Source of the DNA: Chlorobi bacterium Chlorobi_1
Lineage (GTDB): Bacteria; Bacteroidota; Chlorobiia; Chlorobiales; Chlorobiaceae
Assembly (NCBI GenBank): GCA_900299075.1
Contig: OMIK01000019.1
Span: 1-43,440, forward strand
Direction of reading: 5' to 3'
Length of the DNA: 43,440 bases
Shown piece after piece: positions 28,102 to 37,456 of this stretch. A program made the position numbers and the translations under genes. Within the stretch, counting starts at the first letter, position 1; every line of letters begins with the position of its first letter. The notes beneath the pieces were generated by a model. It did no database searches, was not told the DNA's origin, and was given only the letters and a program-made list of their open reading frames with translations.

Positions 28102-28872
28102 TTGGGTCAGAAAGTAAATCCAACCGGATTCAGGCTGGGAATCATCAAGGACTGGACTTCCCGCTGGTACGATGACGGACCGGTTATCGCCGACAAGATC
28201 AAGCAGGATCAGGTTATCCGCAACTATGTCCAGGCCAGGCTCAAGAGGGAGAAGGCCGGGATTTCGCGTATCGTGATCGAGCGCACAACCAAGCACATCA
28301 AGATCAACATCTACGCTGCACGTCCTGGCGCCGTCGTCGGCCGCAAGGGCGAGGAGATCAACAACCTGTCGCAGGAGCTGACCCGCATCACCGGCAAGGA
28401 TGTCAAGATCGATGTGGTCGAAGTGATCAAGCCGGAGATCGAGGCTCACCTGATCGGCGAGAACATCGCCTACCAGCTCGAGAACCGCGTCTCCTTCCGC
28501 CGCGCCATGAAGCAGGCGATCCAGCAGGCCATGAGGGCCGGCGCCGAGGGCGTCAGGATCCGCTGCGCAGGCCGTCTCGGCGGTGCCGAGATCGCCAGGG
28601 CCGAGCAGTACAAGGAGGGCAAGATCCCGCTCCACACGCTTCGTGCCAACGTCGATTACGCAAGCGTGACCGCGCACACTATCGCCGGCGCTATCGGTAT
28701 CAAGGTCTGGGTTTACAAGGGCGAGGTTCTCGTCCAGAGGCTCGATGCAATCGAAGAGGACGAACAGAAGCGGATGCAGGAACGCCGTGGCGATTCCAGG
28801 TCCAGGGGCCGTCGTGATGACGCTCGCGGCGGAAAGCGCCGCCGCCGTCCGACCGGTGGAAAGAAGGACTGA
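28102..28872 (+). CDS. rpsC: 30S ribosomal protein S3
   Basis: 256 residues with a TTG start, set after AGGAG (28091-28095). S3 forms the mRNA entry tunnel and helicase site with S4 and S5. Seen: the [17 protein letters not shown] start, KH domain with [15 protein letters not shown], and [17 protein letters not shown] in the C-terminal domain. The tail from about 223 is a run of Arg/Asp/Gly/Lys repeats ([21 protein letters not shown]), longer than in E. coli. A TTG start is unusual for so highly expressed a gene and may limit its translation relative to neighbours. Confidence 0.98.
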   Translation: MGQKVNPTGFRLGIIKDWTSRWYDDGPVIADKIKQDQVIRNYVQARLKREKAGISRIVIERTTKHIKINIYAARPGAVVGRKGEEINNLSQELTRITGKDVKIDVVEVIKPEIEAHLIGENIAYQLENRVSFRRAMKQAIQQAMRAGAEGVRIRCAGRLGGAEIARAEQYKEGKIPLHTLRANVDYASVTAHTIAGAIGIKVWVYKGEVLVQRLDAIEEDEQKRMQERRGDSRSRGRRDDARGGKRRRRPTGGKKD

Positions 28873-28919
28873 TCGTCACAAACTGTACCATATAATCTGA
28901 AAAGAATGGAGTTGCCGGT

Positions 28920-29339
28920 ATGTTAATGCCAAAGAGGGTTCAATATAGAAAGACGCAGCGAGGCCGCATGAAGGGGAACGCCGGTCGTGGCACCGACGTC
29001 ACCTTCGGTTCCTTCGGCCTGAAGGCGCTCGAGCCGGCCTGGATCACCAGCCGCCAGATCGAGGCCGCCCGTATCGCGATGAACCGCTACATGAAGAGGG
29101 ACGGTAAGATCTGGATCAGGATTTTTCCCGACAAGCCCGTGTCCAAGAAACCGGCCGAGACCCGAATGGGTTCCGGTAAGGGTTCTCCTGAGTTCTGGGT
29201 TGCCGTCGTCAAGCCGGGCCGTATCATGTTCGAAGCCGACGGTGTGCCGCGCGAGGTAGCCGTGGAGGCCTTCAGGCTCGCCGCCAAGAAGCTGCCGATC
29301 AAGACCCGCTTCATCGTCAGGCCCGATTACGAAGGATAA
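28920..29339 (+). CDS. rplP: 50S ribosomal protein L16
   Basis: 139 residues. Late-assembling protein next to the A-site tRNA. Conserved [21 protein letters not shown] start, [42 protein letters not shown], and the [24 protein letters not shown] loop. The two extra residues M-L before M-P-K-R come from choosing the first ATG; the ATG at 28926 is an alternative start. Confidence 0.98.
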   Translation: MLMPKRVQYRKTQRGRMKGNAGRGTDVTFGSFGLKALEPAWITSRQIEAARIAMNRYMKRDGKIWIRIFPDKPVSKKPAETRMGSGKGSPEFWVAVVKPGRIMFEADGVPREVAVEAFRLAAKKLPIKTRFIVRPDYEG

Positions 29340-29360
29340 CGACCAAAAGGAACGCGAATC

Positions 29361-29567
29361 ATGAAAAAACACGAAATTGCGGCCATGAACAAGCAGGAGC
29401 TCGTCGCCAAGATCGATGAGCTGCAGAACAGGCTGGCAGATATCAACTTTTACAAGGCAATCGAATTGCCGCAGAATCCGATGGTTTTCCGCAACTCCCG
29501 GCGCGATATCGCCAGGATGATGACCCAGCTCAGGAAGATGGAGCTGGCGGAAAACGCCAAGGCCTGA
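29361..29567 (+). CDS. rpmC: 50S ribosomal protein L29
   Basis: 68 residues, two-helix protein next to the tunnel exit, contacting SRP and trigger factor. Segments [20 protein letters not shown] and the closing [20 protein letters not shown] fit the family. Normal length (60-75). Confidence 0.94.
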   Translation: MKKHEIAAMNKQELVAKIDELQNRLADINFYKAIELPQNPMVFRNSRRDIARMMTQLRKMELAENAKA

Positions 29568-29604
29568 CCGAGGGCCCGGCACTATCTCAATAACCGGTTT
29601 CAAC

Positions 29605-29901
29605 ATGGAAGAAAACAAAATGGGCAACGCAGCAACAAACGGATCCGAAGCGAGGGGCAGGAAAAAGAGCTGGTTGGGCAAGGTCGTCAGCGACAGCATG
29701 GATAAAGGCATCGTCGTTGCTATCGAGCGCAGGGTGCAGCACCCGGTCTACAAAAAGTACTTCAAGAAGACCACCCGTCTCATGGCACACGATGAGAAGA
29801 ACGAAGCCGGTATCGGCGATCTGGTCCGCGTGACCGAGTGCCGCCCGCTCAGCAAGCGCAAGAGCTGCAGGCTCGTCGAAATCGTCGAAAAGGCCAAGTA
29901 A
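29605..29901 (+). CDS. rpsQ: 30S ribosomal protein S17
   Basis: 98 residues. Primary binder of the 16S rRNA 5' domain. Core is clear: [62 protein letters not shown]. The start at 29605 gives an N-terminal extension of about 20 residues ([20 protein letters not shown]) compared with E. coli. The ATG at 29620 would shorten it by five; no good ribosome-binding site decides between them. Confidence 0.96.
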   Translation: MEENKMGNAATNGSEARGRKKSWLGKVVSDSMDKGIVVAIERRVQHPVYKKYFKKTTRLMAHDEKNEAGIGDLVRVTECRPLSKRKSCRLVEIVEKAK

Positions 29902-29937
29902 CAGGGTTTACCATCACTTTAAAGGGGTTAATGCAGG

Positions 29938-30306
29938 ATGATCCAGAAAGAGACTAATCTGGTTGTTGCCGATAATAGCGGAGCGAAGAAAGTTCGTTGT
30001 ATTCACGTGTTCGGCGGTACCGGAAGGCGTTATGCTTCGATCGGCGACTTGGTCATGGTGTCGGTCAAGGCTGCGGTTCCCGGCGGCATCGTGAAGAAAA
30101 AAGATGTCTGCAAGGCGGTTGTCGTCCGCTGCGTTAAAGAGCAGAAGCGCAAGGACGGCTCCTACATCAGGTTCGACGAGAATGCCGTCGTGCTCCTGAA
30201 CGCGCAGGGCGAGCCGAGGGGCACCCGTATCTTCGGACCCGTGGCACGCGAGTTGCGTGACAAGAGGTATATGAAGATCGTATCTCTCGCACCCGAGGTT
30301 CTCTGA
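29938..30306 (+). CDS. rplN: 50S ribosomal protein L14
   Basis: 122 residues. Sits at the subunit interface and forms a bridge with 16S rRNA helix 14. Near-invariant segments: [53 protein letters not shown] and [17 protein letters not shown]. Followed after 12 bases by a tRNA gene rather than by rplX. Confidence 0.99.
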   Translation: MIQKETNLVVADNSGAKKVRCIHVFGGTGRRYASIGDLVMVSVKAAVPGGIVKKKDVCKAVVVRCVKEQKRKDGSYIRFDENAVVLLNAQGEPRGTRIFGPVARELRDKRYMKIVSLAPEVL

Positions 30307-30318
30307 GGGGCGGGACAA

Positions 30319-30391
30319 GCGGGAGTAACTCAGCTGGTAGAGTCACAGCCTTCCAAGCTGTTGGTCGCGGGTTCGAGTCCCGTCTCCCGCT
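30319..30391 (+). tRNA. tRNA-Gly, anticodon UCC
   Basis: Full cloverleaf by eye. Acceptor stem GCGGGAG (30319-30325) with CTCCCGC (30384-30390), D arm ACTC/GAGT with an AGCTGGTA loop, anticodon stem ACAGC/GCTGT with loop CTTCCAA giving anticodon TCC, and T arm GCGGG-TTCGAGT-CCCGT with one G-T pair at the end. The discriminator base is T. CCA is not encoded (the following bases are CAGG). Set in the same direction inside the spc operon between rplN and rplX, with no terminator or clear promoter on either side, so it is probably cut from the ribosomal-protein mRNA by RNase P and a 3' tRNase. Confidence 0.97.
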
Positions 30392-30423
30392 CAGGAAGAT
30401 GAATAATATCACACAGGTCAATC

Positions 30424-30666
30424 ATGAAAACTGGTATCAAAAAGATCAAGCTCCACGTCAAGAAGAACGACGAGGTCGTCGTGATCAGCGGTAACGATAA
30501 AGGCAAGGCCGGCAAGGTCCTGAAGGTGTTCCCGCAGAAGGGACGCGTCATCGTCGAGGGCGTCAACATCCGCAAGCGCCACATGCGCCCGACCCAGGCC
30601 AACCCGCAGGGCTCGATCATCGAGCGCGAGTTCCCGATCCACGCCTCGAACGTGAAGAAGAGCTGA
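30424..30666 (+). CDS. rplX: 50S ribosomal protein L24
   Basis: 80 residues, somewhat shorter than the E. coli protein (104). Assembly initiator protein of the 50S subunit. KOW motif visible at about 17-37 ([20 protein letters not shown]), then [15 protein letters not shown] and a short end with [13 protein letters not shown]. It is the first gene after the embedded tRNA; if RNA processing cuts at the tRNA, its mRNA begins only about 33 bases upstream of the ATG. Confidence 0.98.
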   Translation: MKTGIKKIKLHVKKNDEVVVISGNDKGKAGKVLKVFPQKGRVIVEGVNIRKRHMRPTQANPQGSIIEREFPIHASNVKKS

Positions 30667-30724
30667 ACGAATTTGTTAATGGCAGGGTGACCAAGACCAC
30701 CCTGGAAAAAGGATAAAGGAAAAG

Positions 30725-31312
30725 ATGTCGAAAAAAGTCGAAACCGCTCCGATGGAGCCCGCAATGCCCGCACGCCTCGAAGTCCACTACCGTGAGAATG
30801 TCGTGCCGAAACTCATGGAGCGCTTCAAGTACAAGAACATCATGATGGTTCCCCGCCTGGAGAAGATCTCGGTCAACATCGGCGTCGGCGAAGCCGCAGC
30901 CGAGCCGAAGCTGCTCGAGCAGGCCATCCTGGAGCTCGGCCAGATCACCGGCCAGAAGCCCCAGATCCGCAAGGCAAAGAAGGCCATCTCGAACTTCAAG
31001 CTCCGCGAAGGCCAGGCGATCGGCTGCAGGGTCACCCTCCGCAGCAGGATCATGTTCGAATTCATGGACCGCTTCGTCTCCCTCGCCGTTCCGCGCATCC
31101 GCGACTTCAAGGGCCTGAGCGACACCAGCTTCGACGGCCGCGGCAACTACAACGCCGGCATCCGCGAGCAGATCATCTTCCCGGAAATCGACATCGACAA
31201 GGTTCCGAGGATCAATGGCATGGATATCAGCTTTGTCACGTCTGCCAAGACGGACGAGGAGGCCTACGAGCTTCTCTCCCTGCTCGGCATGCCGTTCAAA
31301 AAGAAGAACTAA
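30725..31312 (+). CDS. rplE: 50S ribosomal protein L5
   Basis: 195 residues. Binds 5S rRNA with L18 and forms the central protuberance. Seen: [74 protein letters not shown] and the closing [15 protein letters not shown]. An N-terminal addition of about 15 residues ([15 protein letters not shown]) precedes the core and is absent in E. coli. Confidence 0.98.
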   Translation: MSKKVETAPMEPAMPARLEVHYRENVVPKLMERFKYKNIMMVPRLEKISVNIGVGEAAAEPKLLEQAILELGQITGQKPQIRKAKKAISNFKLREGQAIGCRVTLRSRIMFEFMDRFVSLAVPRIRDFKGLSDTSFDGRGNYNAGIREQIIFPEIDIDKVPRINGMDISFVTSAKTDEEAYELLSLLGMPFKKKN

Positions 31313-31333
31313 TCACCTTTATCACTGACCAAG

Positions 31334-31603
31334 ATGGCAAGGAAAAGCATTATTGCACGAAACGAAAAGAGGAAGAAACTCGTCGAGAAGTACGCCGCTA
31401 AGAGGGAAGAGCTGAAGGCCGCAGGCGATTACGCCGCGCTGCAGCAGCTTCCGCGCGACAGCTCTGCGACCAGGGTTCGCAACCGTTGCGTCCTCACCGG
31501 CCGCGGCCGTGGCAACTACGAGAAGTTCGGTCTCTGCCGCCACATGTTCCGCAAGCTCGCCCTCGAAGGCAAGCTTCCCGGCGTCAGGAAGGCGAGCTGG
31601 TAA
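31334..31603 (+). CDS. rpsN: 30S ribosomal protein S14, zinc-free long form
   Basis: 89 residues, the long type without the two C-x2-C pairs of the zinc form. Conserved [19 protein letters not shown] start and [41 protein letters not shown] end. The two remaining cysteines are not paired for zinc. Sits in the 30S head. Confidence 0.98.
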   Translation: MARKSIIARNEKRKKLVEKYAAKREELKAAGDYAALQQLPRDSSATRVRNRCVLTGRGRGNYEKFGLCRHMFRKLALEGKLPGVRKASW

Positions 31604-31668
31604 GCCGCGTTCCCGGGACGAGATAATAAAGATGTCTGTTCATTTACGAATGTAACCAACTGTTAGCC

Positions 31669-32064
31669 ATGCCTGTAACGGATTCCATAGCCGATTTCAT
31701 TACCCGGATCAGAAACGCCGGTAGTGCAAAAAACAAGACGACCGATATTCCTTACTCAAAGCTCAGGGAGAACATCTCCAAGCTGCTCCTCGACAAAGGG
31801 TACATCAAGAGCTACACGGTGATCACCTCAGAGCAGTTCCCCTTCATCCGCGTCGACCTGAAGTACACCGCGGACGGGCAGCACGCCATCAAGGAGATTA
31901 CCAGGGTCAGCAAGCCCGGTCGCAGGGTCTACGACGGCAAGGATATCAAGCGGTACCTCGGCGGACTCGGTCTGTTCATCCTTTCGACCTCGAAAGGCAT
32001 CCTGACCGACAAGGAAGCGCGCGACCAGAATGTCGGCGGCGAGGTCCTGTTCCGTATTTATTAA
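31669..32064 (+). CDS. rpsH: 30S ribosomal protein S8
   Basis: 131 residues. Central-domain 16S rRNA binder; in E. coli it represses the spc operon by binding mRNA near rplE. Segments [28 protein letters not shown]-like [15 protein letters not shown], and the closing [22 protein letters not shown]. The 65-base gap before it is the longest in this part of the operon and includes an AT-rich stretch, but no clear promoter. Confidence 0.98.
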   Translation: MPVTDSIADFITRIRNAGSAKNKTTDIPYSKLRENISKLLLDKGYIKSYTVITSEQFPFIRVDLKYTADGQHAIKEITRVSKPGRRVYDGKDIKRYLGGLGLFILSTSKGILTDKEARDQNVGGEVLFRIY

Positions 32065-32087
32065 TTCCATAAGCGCATCAGTTTACC

Positions 32088-32627
32088 ATGTCAAGAATAG
32101 GAAAAATGCCGATCAGCCTCGCTGGTCAGGCAAAGGTCGAGGTCAAGGACAACGTGATCAGCGTGACAGGCCCGAAGGGTTCCCTCTCCCAGGCGATGTG
32201 CGACGAAGTTACCATCTCGGTCAATGACGGAAGCGTAGCGGTCCAGAGGATCGACGACTCCAAGCGTTCGCGCGCCATGCACGGCCTGTACCGCATGCTG
32301 GTCAGCAACATGGTCGAAGGCGTGACCAAGGGGTTCACCCGCAAGCTCGAGATCACCGGCGTCGGCTACCGCGCCGAGCTCAAGGGCGACCTGCTGGCGA
32401 TGACCCTCGGCTACTCGCACATGATCTACTTCCAGGCCCCGGCCGAGATCAAGATCGAGGTGCCGGACCCGGTCACCGTGCTCATCAGCGGTATCGACAA
32501 GGCTCTCGTCGGCCAGATTGCCGCCAAGATCCGCTCCTTCAGGAAGCCTGAACCGTACCGCGGCAAGGGTATCAAGTACGAAGGCGAGGTCATCCGCCGC
32601 AAGGAAGGCAAGGCAGCCGGCAAGTAA
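32088..32627 (+). CDS. rplF: 50S ribosomal protein L6
   Basis: 179 residues. Two L6 folds, near the factor-binding site of the 50S subunit. Seen: SRIGKMPISLAGQAKVEV start, GPKGSLSQ, GFTRKLEITGVGYRAELKGDLLAMTLGYSH, and the C-terminal IRSFRKPEPYRGKGIKYEGEVIRRKEGKAAGK with the conserved P-Y-x-G-K-G-I loop. Confidence 0.99.
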   Translation: MSRIGKMPISLAGQAKVEVKDNVISVTGPKGSLSQAMCDEVTISVNDGSVAVQRIDDSKRSRAMHGLYRMLVSNMVEGVTKGFTRKLEITGVGYRAELKGDLLAMTLGYSHMIYFQAPAEIKIEVPDPVTVLISGIDKALVGQIAAKIRSFRKPEPYRGKGIKYEGEVIRRKEGKAAGK

Positions 32628-32683
32628 CCGGCGACCCGAAGGGAAAAAAAGTCAGGTAACAAACATTTACAGGGTTAGAGATA

Positions 32684-33043
32684 ATGAGCCAAATCGATAA
32701 AGCTGCACACAGGCAGAAAATCAAGGCACGTAGCAGGGCCAGCGTCTACGGCACCGAGGCAAGGCCGAGGCTTTGCGTTTACAGGAGCCTGTCCCAGATC
32801 TACGCACAGTTGATCGACGATGACAAGGGCACGACCATTCTGACGACATCGACCATGTCGAAAGAGAATGCCGGCTTCACCGGGACCAAGAGCGAGAAGA
32901 GCGCCATGATCGGCAAGCAGCTTGCCGAGCGCGCACTTGCCAAGGGAATCACCACCGTCGTCTTCGACAGGAACGGTTTCCGGTACCACGGCCGCATCAA
33001 GGCCCTGGCCGACGGTGCCCGTGAAGCAGGACTGATCTTTTAA
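32684..33043 (+). CDS. rplR: 50S ribosomal protein L18
   Basis: 119 residues. Binds 5S rRNA and attaches it to the large subunit. Features: [21 protein letters not shown], then the central helix with [43 protein letters not shown], the standard C-terminus. Start ATG 32684 follows an AGAGATA stretch. Confidence 0.98.
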   Translation: MSQIDKAAHRQKIKARSRASVYGTEARPRLCVYRSLSQIYAQLIDDDKGTTILTTSTMSKENAGFTGTKSEKSAMIGKQLAERALAKGITTVVFDRNGFRYHGRIKALADGAREAGLIF

Positions 33044-33064
33044 AAAACTTACAACGAGAGAGTA

Positions 33065-33583
33065 ATGTCGAAAAAATCTGCCAGGAGTATCAAGCCCGGT
33101 GAGTTGAATCTGAAAGAGAAGCTGGTGCACATCAACAGGACCGCGAAGGTCGTCAAAGGCGGCAAGCGCTTCGGCTTCAACGCTATCGTTGTTGTCGGTG
33201 ACAAGGACGGTCACGTCGGTTACGGGCTCGGCAAAGCCAACGAAGTACAGGACGCGATCGCCAAGGGCGTCGAGGACGGCAAGAAGAACGTGATCAAGGT
33301 GCCGATCGTGAAGGGGACCATCCCGCACCCGATCGTCGCCAAGTACGGTTCCGCCAAGGTCATGATGAAGCCCGCCACCCCGGGTACCGGTCTCATCGCC
33401 GGCGGTGCGGTCAGGGCTGTGCTTGAGATGGCTGGCATCCACGACATCCTCACCAAGTCCCTCGGCTCCTCGAACCCGCACAACGTGGTGAAGGCAGCCA
33501 TCCTCGGTCTCCAGAGCATTTCCGATGCGAACGATGTCGCAGAGCGCCGCTCGAAGAGCCTGAAAGAGGTCTTTGAAAGCTAA
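33065..33583 (+). CDS. rpsE: 30S ribosomal protein S5
   Basis: 172 residues. Works with S4 in decoding accuracy and the mRNA entry site. Seen: [31 protein letters not shown] with the double-stranded RNA-binding loop, [17 protein letters not shown], and [21 protein letters not shown], then [12 protein letters not shown]. Typical length and order. Confidence 0.99.
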   Translation: MSKKSARSIKPGELNLKEKLVHINRTAKVVKGGKRFGFNAIVVVGDKDGHVGYGLGKANEVQDAIAKGVEDGKKNVIKVPIVKGTIPHPIVAKYGSAKVMMKPATPGTGLIAGGAVRAVLEMAGIHDILTKSLGSSNPHNVVKAAILGLQSISDANDVAERRSKSLKEVFES

Positions 33584-33600
33584 ACAGGAGAATGGTGATC

Positions 33601-33786
33601 ATGAGCGAGAAAACGATAAAGGTTACGCAGGTCCGCAGCGTCATCGGCGGCACCAAGAAGCAGAAGGCGACGATCAAGGCTCTCGGCCTCGGCCGTCCCA
33701 ACCACAAGGTGGAGATCAAGGACAATGCCTGCACCAGGGGCCAGATCCGCGTCGTCCAGCACCTTGTCAGGGTAGACGAGCAGTAA
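33601..33786 (+). CDS. rpmD: 50S ribosomal protein L30
   Basis: 61 residues, the usual bacterial size. Core VTQVRSVIGGTKKQKATIKALGLGRPNHKVEIKDN fits the L30 fold. ATG 33601 is preferred; the ATG at 33592 is only one base after AGGAG (33586-33590), too close for initiation, while 33601 has a spacing of 10. Confidence 0.95.
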   Translation: MSEKTIKVTQVRSVIGGTKKQKATIKALGLGRPNHKVEIKDNACTRGQIRVVQHLVRVDEQ

Positions 33787-33821
33787 CAAGTATTCATTCA
33801 AAGCAAGTCGGGAATCTAATC

Positions 33822-34376
33822 ATGGATTTAAGTTCACTTCGTCCTGCCAAGGGGGCTACCAAGAACAGGAAGCGCGTCGGTCGCGGCCCCGGTTCGGGCA
33901 ACGGCACCACCGCCGGCAAGGGCAACAAGGGACAGCAGGCAAGGAGCGGCTACCAGCGCCCCGTTATCGAGGGTGGCCAGATGCCGATCTACAGGCGCCT
34001 CCCCAAATTCGGCTTCACCGCTCCGAACAGGAAGCAGGTGGCCAGCGTCAACGTCGCCCAGATCCAGCAGTGGATCGAGAAGGGGCTCGTCGGCGAGGAG
34101 ATCACCATCCTCGACCTCAAGCACCTCTGCAACGCCAGCAACCAGGAGTACTTCAAGGTGCTCGGCAACGGCGAGATCTCCTCGGCCGTGACTGTGACCG
34201 CCCACTTCTTCAGCAAGAGTGCCGAAGAGAAGATCGCCAAGGCCGGCGGAAAGACCGTCCAGGCGTTCCGCACCCTCGAGGAGGCCTCCAAGGTCAACGG
34301 CCTGCCGCTCGAAGAGGCGCTGCTGAAGCCCAAGGCTAAAGTGGTCAAGGTCGTCAAGAAAAAGGTCAAGCCCTAA
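33822..34376 (+). CDS. rplO: 50S ribosomal protein L15
   Basis: 184 residues, longer than in E. coli (144) through a basic C-terminal tail ([16 protein letters not shown]). Late-assembly protein of the 50S core. N-terminal glycine/arginine-rich extension [29 protein letters not shown] is typical, followed by [15 protein letters not shown]. The frame is open upstream to 33573 but the real start is ATG 33822 at [11 protein letters not shown]. Confidence 0.98.
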   Translation: MDLSSLRPAKGATKNRKRVGRGPGSGNGTTAGKGNKGQQARSGYQRPVIEGGQMPIYRRLPKFGFTAPNRKQVASVNVAQIQQWIEKGLVGEEITILDLKHLCNASNQEYFKVLGNGEISSAVTVTAHFFSKSAEEKIAKAGGKTVQAFRTLEEASKVNGLPLEEALLKPKAKVVKVVKKKVKP

Positions 34377-34391
34377 AGGAAACCGGGTGTT

Positions 34392-35720
34392 ATGAAGCTC
34401 ACCGAGAGTATCAGGAATATCAATAAAATCCCGGAGTTACGGCAGCGGATCCTCTATACCCTCCTGCTTCTGTTCATCTACAGGCTGGGATCGCACATCT
34501 CGATCCCGGGTGTCGACGCGGCGGCTGTGGCCGGCGCGAAATCGGCCCACTCGAATGACCTTTTCGGCCTGTTCGACCTGTTCGTCGGTGGCGCGTTCGC
34601 ACGCGCCTCCATCTTTTCACTGGGCATCATGCCCTACATCTCGGCCTCCATCATCGTCCAGCTGCTCGGAGCGGTCACGCCATACGTGCAGAAGCTCCAG
34701 AAAGAGGGCGAGGAGGGGCGCCAGAAGATCAACCAGTACACCCGCTACGGTACCATCCTGGTGGCCGCGCTCCAGGCCTGGGGCGTGAGCGTCAGCCTCG
34801 CCAGCCCATCTTCCTTCGGAAAGGTCGTGGTCCCCGAGCCGGGTTTCCTTTTCGCCGTGTCGACCATCTTCATCCTGACCGCGAGCACCGTCTTCGTCAT
34901 GTGGCTCGGTGAGCGCATCACCGAACGAGGGATCGGCAACGGGATCTCGCTGATCATCATGATCGGCATCCTGGGACGTTTCCCGCAGTCCTTCGTAGCG
35001 GAACTCCAGTCGGTCTCGTTCGGCAGCAAGAACTGGATCGTCGAGCTCATCATCATGGCGGTCATGGTTGCCATCGTCGCCGTGGTCATCGTGCTCACGG
35101 TCGGCACTCGCAGGATCCCGGTGCAGCACGCCAAGCGCGTGGTCGGCCGCAAGGTCTATGGCGGCGGCACCCAGTACATCCCCATGAGGATCAACACCGC
35201 AGGCGTCATGCCGATCATCTTCGCCCAGTCGATCATGTTCCTGCCCTCCACCTTCCTCTCCTTCTTCCCGGAGAACGAGGTGATGCAGAAGGTCGCCGGT
35301 GCGCTCGCCTACGACTCCTGGTGGTATGCGATCATCTTCGGTTCGATGATCGTGTTCTTCACCTACTTCTATACGGCCATCGCCTTCAACCCGAAAGAGG
35401 TTGCCGACACCATGCGGCGCCAGGGCGGGTTCATCCCCGGCATCAGGCCAGGAAAGAGCACGGCCGATTTCATCGACAACATCCTGACGCGGATCACGCT
35501 TCCAGGCGCGATATCGCTCGCCGTCATCGCGATCCTTCCGACCTTCCTGACCAAGTTCGGGAACGTAACGCCGGGATTCGCACAGTTCTTCGGCGGCACC
35601 AGCCTGCTTATCATCGTGAGCGTCGGCCTCGACACGCTGCAGCAGGTCGAGAGCCATCTCATGATGCGCCACTACGACGGTTTCATGAAGACCGCCAAGA
35701 CCAGAGGCCGCCAGGGGTAA
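34392..35720 (+). CDS. secY: Preprotein translocase channel subunit SecY
   Basis: 442 residues, about 10 transmembrane helices. SecY forms the protein-conducting pore with SecE and SecG. Seen: the first cytoplasmic segment with NINKIPELRQRILYTLLLLFIYRLGSHI, GIMPYISASIIVQLL, the basic loop EEGRQKINQYTRYGT, and WLGERITERGIGNGISLIIM. The loop after helix 8 with NPKEVADTMRRQGGFIPGIRPG carries the arginine contact with SecA. No adk gene lies between secY and map. Confidence 0.99.
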   Translation: MKLTESIRNINKIPELRQRILYTLLLLFIYRLGSHISIPGVDAAAVAGAKSAHSNDLFGLFDLFVGGAFARASIFSLGIMPYISASIIVQLLGAVTPYVQKLQKEGEEGRQKINQYTRYGTILVAALQAWGVSVSLASPSSFGKVVVPEPGFLFAVSTIFILTASTVFVMWLGERITERGIGNGISLIIMIGILGRFPQSFVAELQSVSFGSKNWIVELIIMAVMVAIVAVVIVLTVGTRRIPVQHAKRVVGRKVYGGGTQYIPMRINTAGVMPIIFAQSIMFLPSTFLSFFPENEVMQKVAGALAYDSWWYAIIFGSMIVFFTYFYTAIAFNPKEVADTMRRQGGFIPGIRPGKSTADFIDNILTRITLPGAISLAVIAILPTFLTKFGNVTPGFAQFFGGTSLLIIVSVGLDTLQQVESHLMMRHYDGFMKTAKTRGRQG

Positions 35721-35730
35721 GGGTGACGGC

Positions 35731-36522
35731 ATGATCACGATCAAGAGCGAGCGGGAAATCGAATTGATGCGGGAGTCCGGAGCCCTGGTGGCCCGGACCC
35801 TCGACATGCTGGGCAAGGAGATCGAGCCCGGAATGTCGACCAAGCGCCTCGACGAGCTCGCCGAGCAGTTCATCCGCGACAACCACGGCGTCCCGAGTTT
35901 CCTGAACTACGTCCCCAAGGGCGAGGTCGGCGTCACCCCCTATCCGGCGACGCTCTGCGTGTCACTGAACGAGGAGGTCGTCCACGGCGTGCCGAGCCCG
36001 AAACGCATCGTCCGCGAGGGGGATATCGTTTCTGTCGACTGCGGCGTCTACATGGGAGGCTACCACGGCGATGCCGCAAGGACCTTCATGCTCGGCGACG
36101 TTGCTCCGGAGGTGCAGCAGCTGGTCAGGGTCACCGAGGAGTGCCTCTACCGCGGCATAGAGCAGGCCGTTGCGGGCAACAGGCTCGGCGACGTCTCGGC
36201 AGCCATCGAGGAGCATGCCCGTTCATTCGGGTACAGCGTGATCGAGAACATGGTCGGCCACGGCATCGGCAGCGAACTGCACGAGGACCCGGCCGTACCG
36301 AACTACGGCAGGCGGAACACCGGCGTGAAGCTTCGCTCCGGGATGACGCTCGCCATCGAACCCATGATCGCCCTCGGCCGTTCGCGCCGTGCAGTGAGCA
36401 AGCGCGGGGCATGGGTTGCGGTGACTGAAGACGGCAAGCCGTCGGCACATTTCGAGCATACGATAGCTGTCAGGGAGGGCGCCGCCGAGGTGCTGACCCT
36501 TTCGCCGCTGTCGAGGGGCTGA
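35731..36522 (+). CDS. map: Methionine aminopeptidase, type I
   Basis: 263 residues. Removes the initiator methionine from new proteins. The five metal ligands are visible in order: D in VDCGVYMGG, D in YHGDAARTF, H in VGHGIGSELHEDP, E in AIEPM, E in FEHTIAV. The substrate-pocket histidine is in EEVVHGVPS. It has no N-terminal zinc or SH3 extension. It follows secY by 10 bases and is cotranscribed with it. Confidence 0.98.
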   Translation: MITIKSEREIELMRESGALVARTLDMLGKEIEPGMSTKRLDELAEQFIRDNHGVPSFLNYVPKGEVGVTPYPATLCVSLNEEVVHGVPSPKRIVREGDIVSVDCGVYMGGYHGDAARTFMLGDVAPEVQQLVRVTEECLYRGIEQAVAGNRLGDVSAAIEEHARSFGYSVIENMVGHGIGSELHEDPAVPNYGRRNTGVKLRSGMTLAIEPMIALGRSRRAVSKRGAWVAVTEDGKPSAHFEHTIAVREGAAEVLTLSPLSRG

Positions 36523-36552
36523 ATACATCAATAAGCAAAGCGGAGAGCTACT

Positions 36553-36771
36553 GTGGCCAAGGAAGAATCAATCGAAGTAGAAGGCGAAATCCTGGAAGCG
36601 CTGCCAAACGCCCAGTTCAGGGTGAAGCTCGAGAACGGGCTCGAGGTGCTGGCGCACGTCTCCGGCAAGATCAGGATGCACTACATCCGAATCCTTCCGG
36701 GTGACAAGGTCAAGGTCCAGATCTCCCCGTACGACCTTTCCAAAGGAAGGATCACGTACAGGTACAAGTAG
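36553..36771 (+). CDS. infA: Translation initiation factor IF-1
   Basis: 72 residues, GTG start after GGAGAG. OB-fold protein blocking the A site during initiation. Segments [47 protein letters not shown] and [13 protein letters not shown] are standard. Followed by a 110-base AT-rich gap, the longest gap in the spc-alpha part of the cluster. Confidence 0.99.
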   Translation: MAKEESIEVEGEILEALPNAQFRVKLENGLEVLAHVSGKIRMHYIRILPGDKVKVQISPYDLSKGRITYRYK

Positions 36772-36797
36772 GACGAGAAATAATATCCATCTACCGG

Positions 36798-36826
36798 TTG
36801 ATTATTAGGAAGGTATTTATTACATT
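36798..36826 (+). promoter_or_regulatory. Candidate sigma70-type promoter for the alpha operon (rpmJ to rplQ)
   Basis: TTGATT (36798-36803), 17-base spacer, TACATT (36821-36826). Each box matches the consensus at 4 of 6 positions. It lies in a strikingly AT-rich gap between infA and rpmJ. A transcript starting near 36833 would have a leader of about 50 bases. Confidence 0.45.
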
Positions 36827-36881
36827 ACATGCCTTTTCATATTTTGGACTGACCGGACAATCATAGCGTGTGGGGTTTACC

Positions 36882-36998
36882 ATGAAAATATTTTCATCTA
36901 TCAAAAAGCGTTGCGAGCATTGCAGGATTATCAAGCGCAAAGGGAAACGATTTGTGATCTGCAAGGTGAATCCAAGCCACAAGCAGCGCCAGGGGTGA
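36882..36998 (+). CDS. rpmJ: 50S ribosomal protein L36, zinc-binding form
   Basis: 38 residues, too short for most gene calls but clearly real. The four zinc ligands are at the expected places: C11 and C14 (C-E-H-C), C27 and H33 ([13 protein letters not shown] at the end). L36 is a small late-assembling protein near the L7/L12 stalk base. Starts with [15 protein letters not shown]. It heads the alpha operon, with rpsM 34 bases downstream. Confidence 0.97.
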   Translation: MKIFSSIKKRCEHCRIIKRKGKRFVICKVNPSHKQRQG

Positions 36999-37032
36999 TC
37001 TTCGGAACAAACAACAGACTTGAGAAAAACTT

Positions 37033-37410
37033 ATGAGGTTAGCTGGTGTAAATTTGCCATTGAACAAGCATGCCGTCATCGCACTGACGTATGTCTATGG
37101 TATCGGGAAAAAATCCGCCGAGAACATTCTTGATCGGGCAGGAATCCCTCACAACAAGAAGGTCTCCGAGCTCAGTGATGAAGAGGCACATGCTATCAGG
37201 GAGATCGTCGGCAACGACTACACGGTCGAAGGCCAGGCACGAGGCGAGCAGCAGCTTGCCATCAAGCGCCTGATGGACATCGGCTGCTACAGGGGCCTCC
37301 GCCACCGCAGGTCGCTGCCGGTCCGCGGTCAGCGGACCTCGACCAACGCTCGTACCAGGAAGGGCAAGCGCAAGACGGTCGCCGGCAAGAAGAAGGCTAC
37401 CAAGAAGTAG
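37033..37410 (+). CDS. rpsM: 30S ribosomal protein S13
   Basis: 125 residues. Part of the 30S head, forming bridges to L5 and touching P-site tRNA through its tail. Segments [63 protein letters not shown] and the lysine-rich tail are typical. No strong Shine-Dalgarno site before ATG 37033. Confidence 0.99.
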   Translation: MRLAGVNLPLNKHAVIALTYVYGIGKKSAENILDRAGIPHNKKVSELSDEEAHAIREIVGNDYTVEGQARGEQQLAIKRLMDIGCYRGLRHRRSLPVRGQRTSTNARTRKGKRKTVAGKKKATKK

Positions 37411-37456
37411 TGTGAACCGACTAATTCAGCAATAGAGACTAAATAGCGACAGACTC

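Noticed and set aside
31604-31668. GATAAT near 31621 as an internal spc promoter before rpsH
   Set aside because: There is no acceptable -35 box at the right distance.
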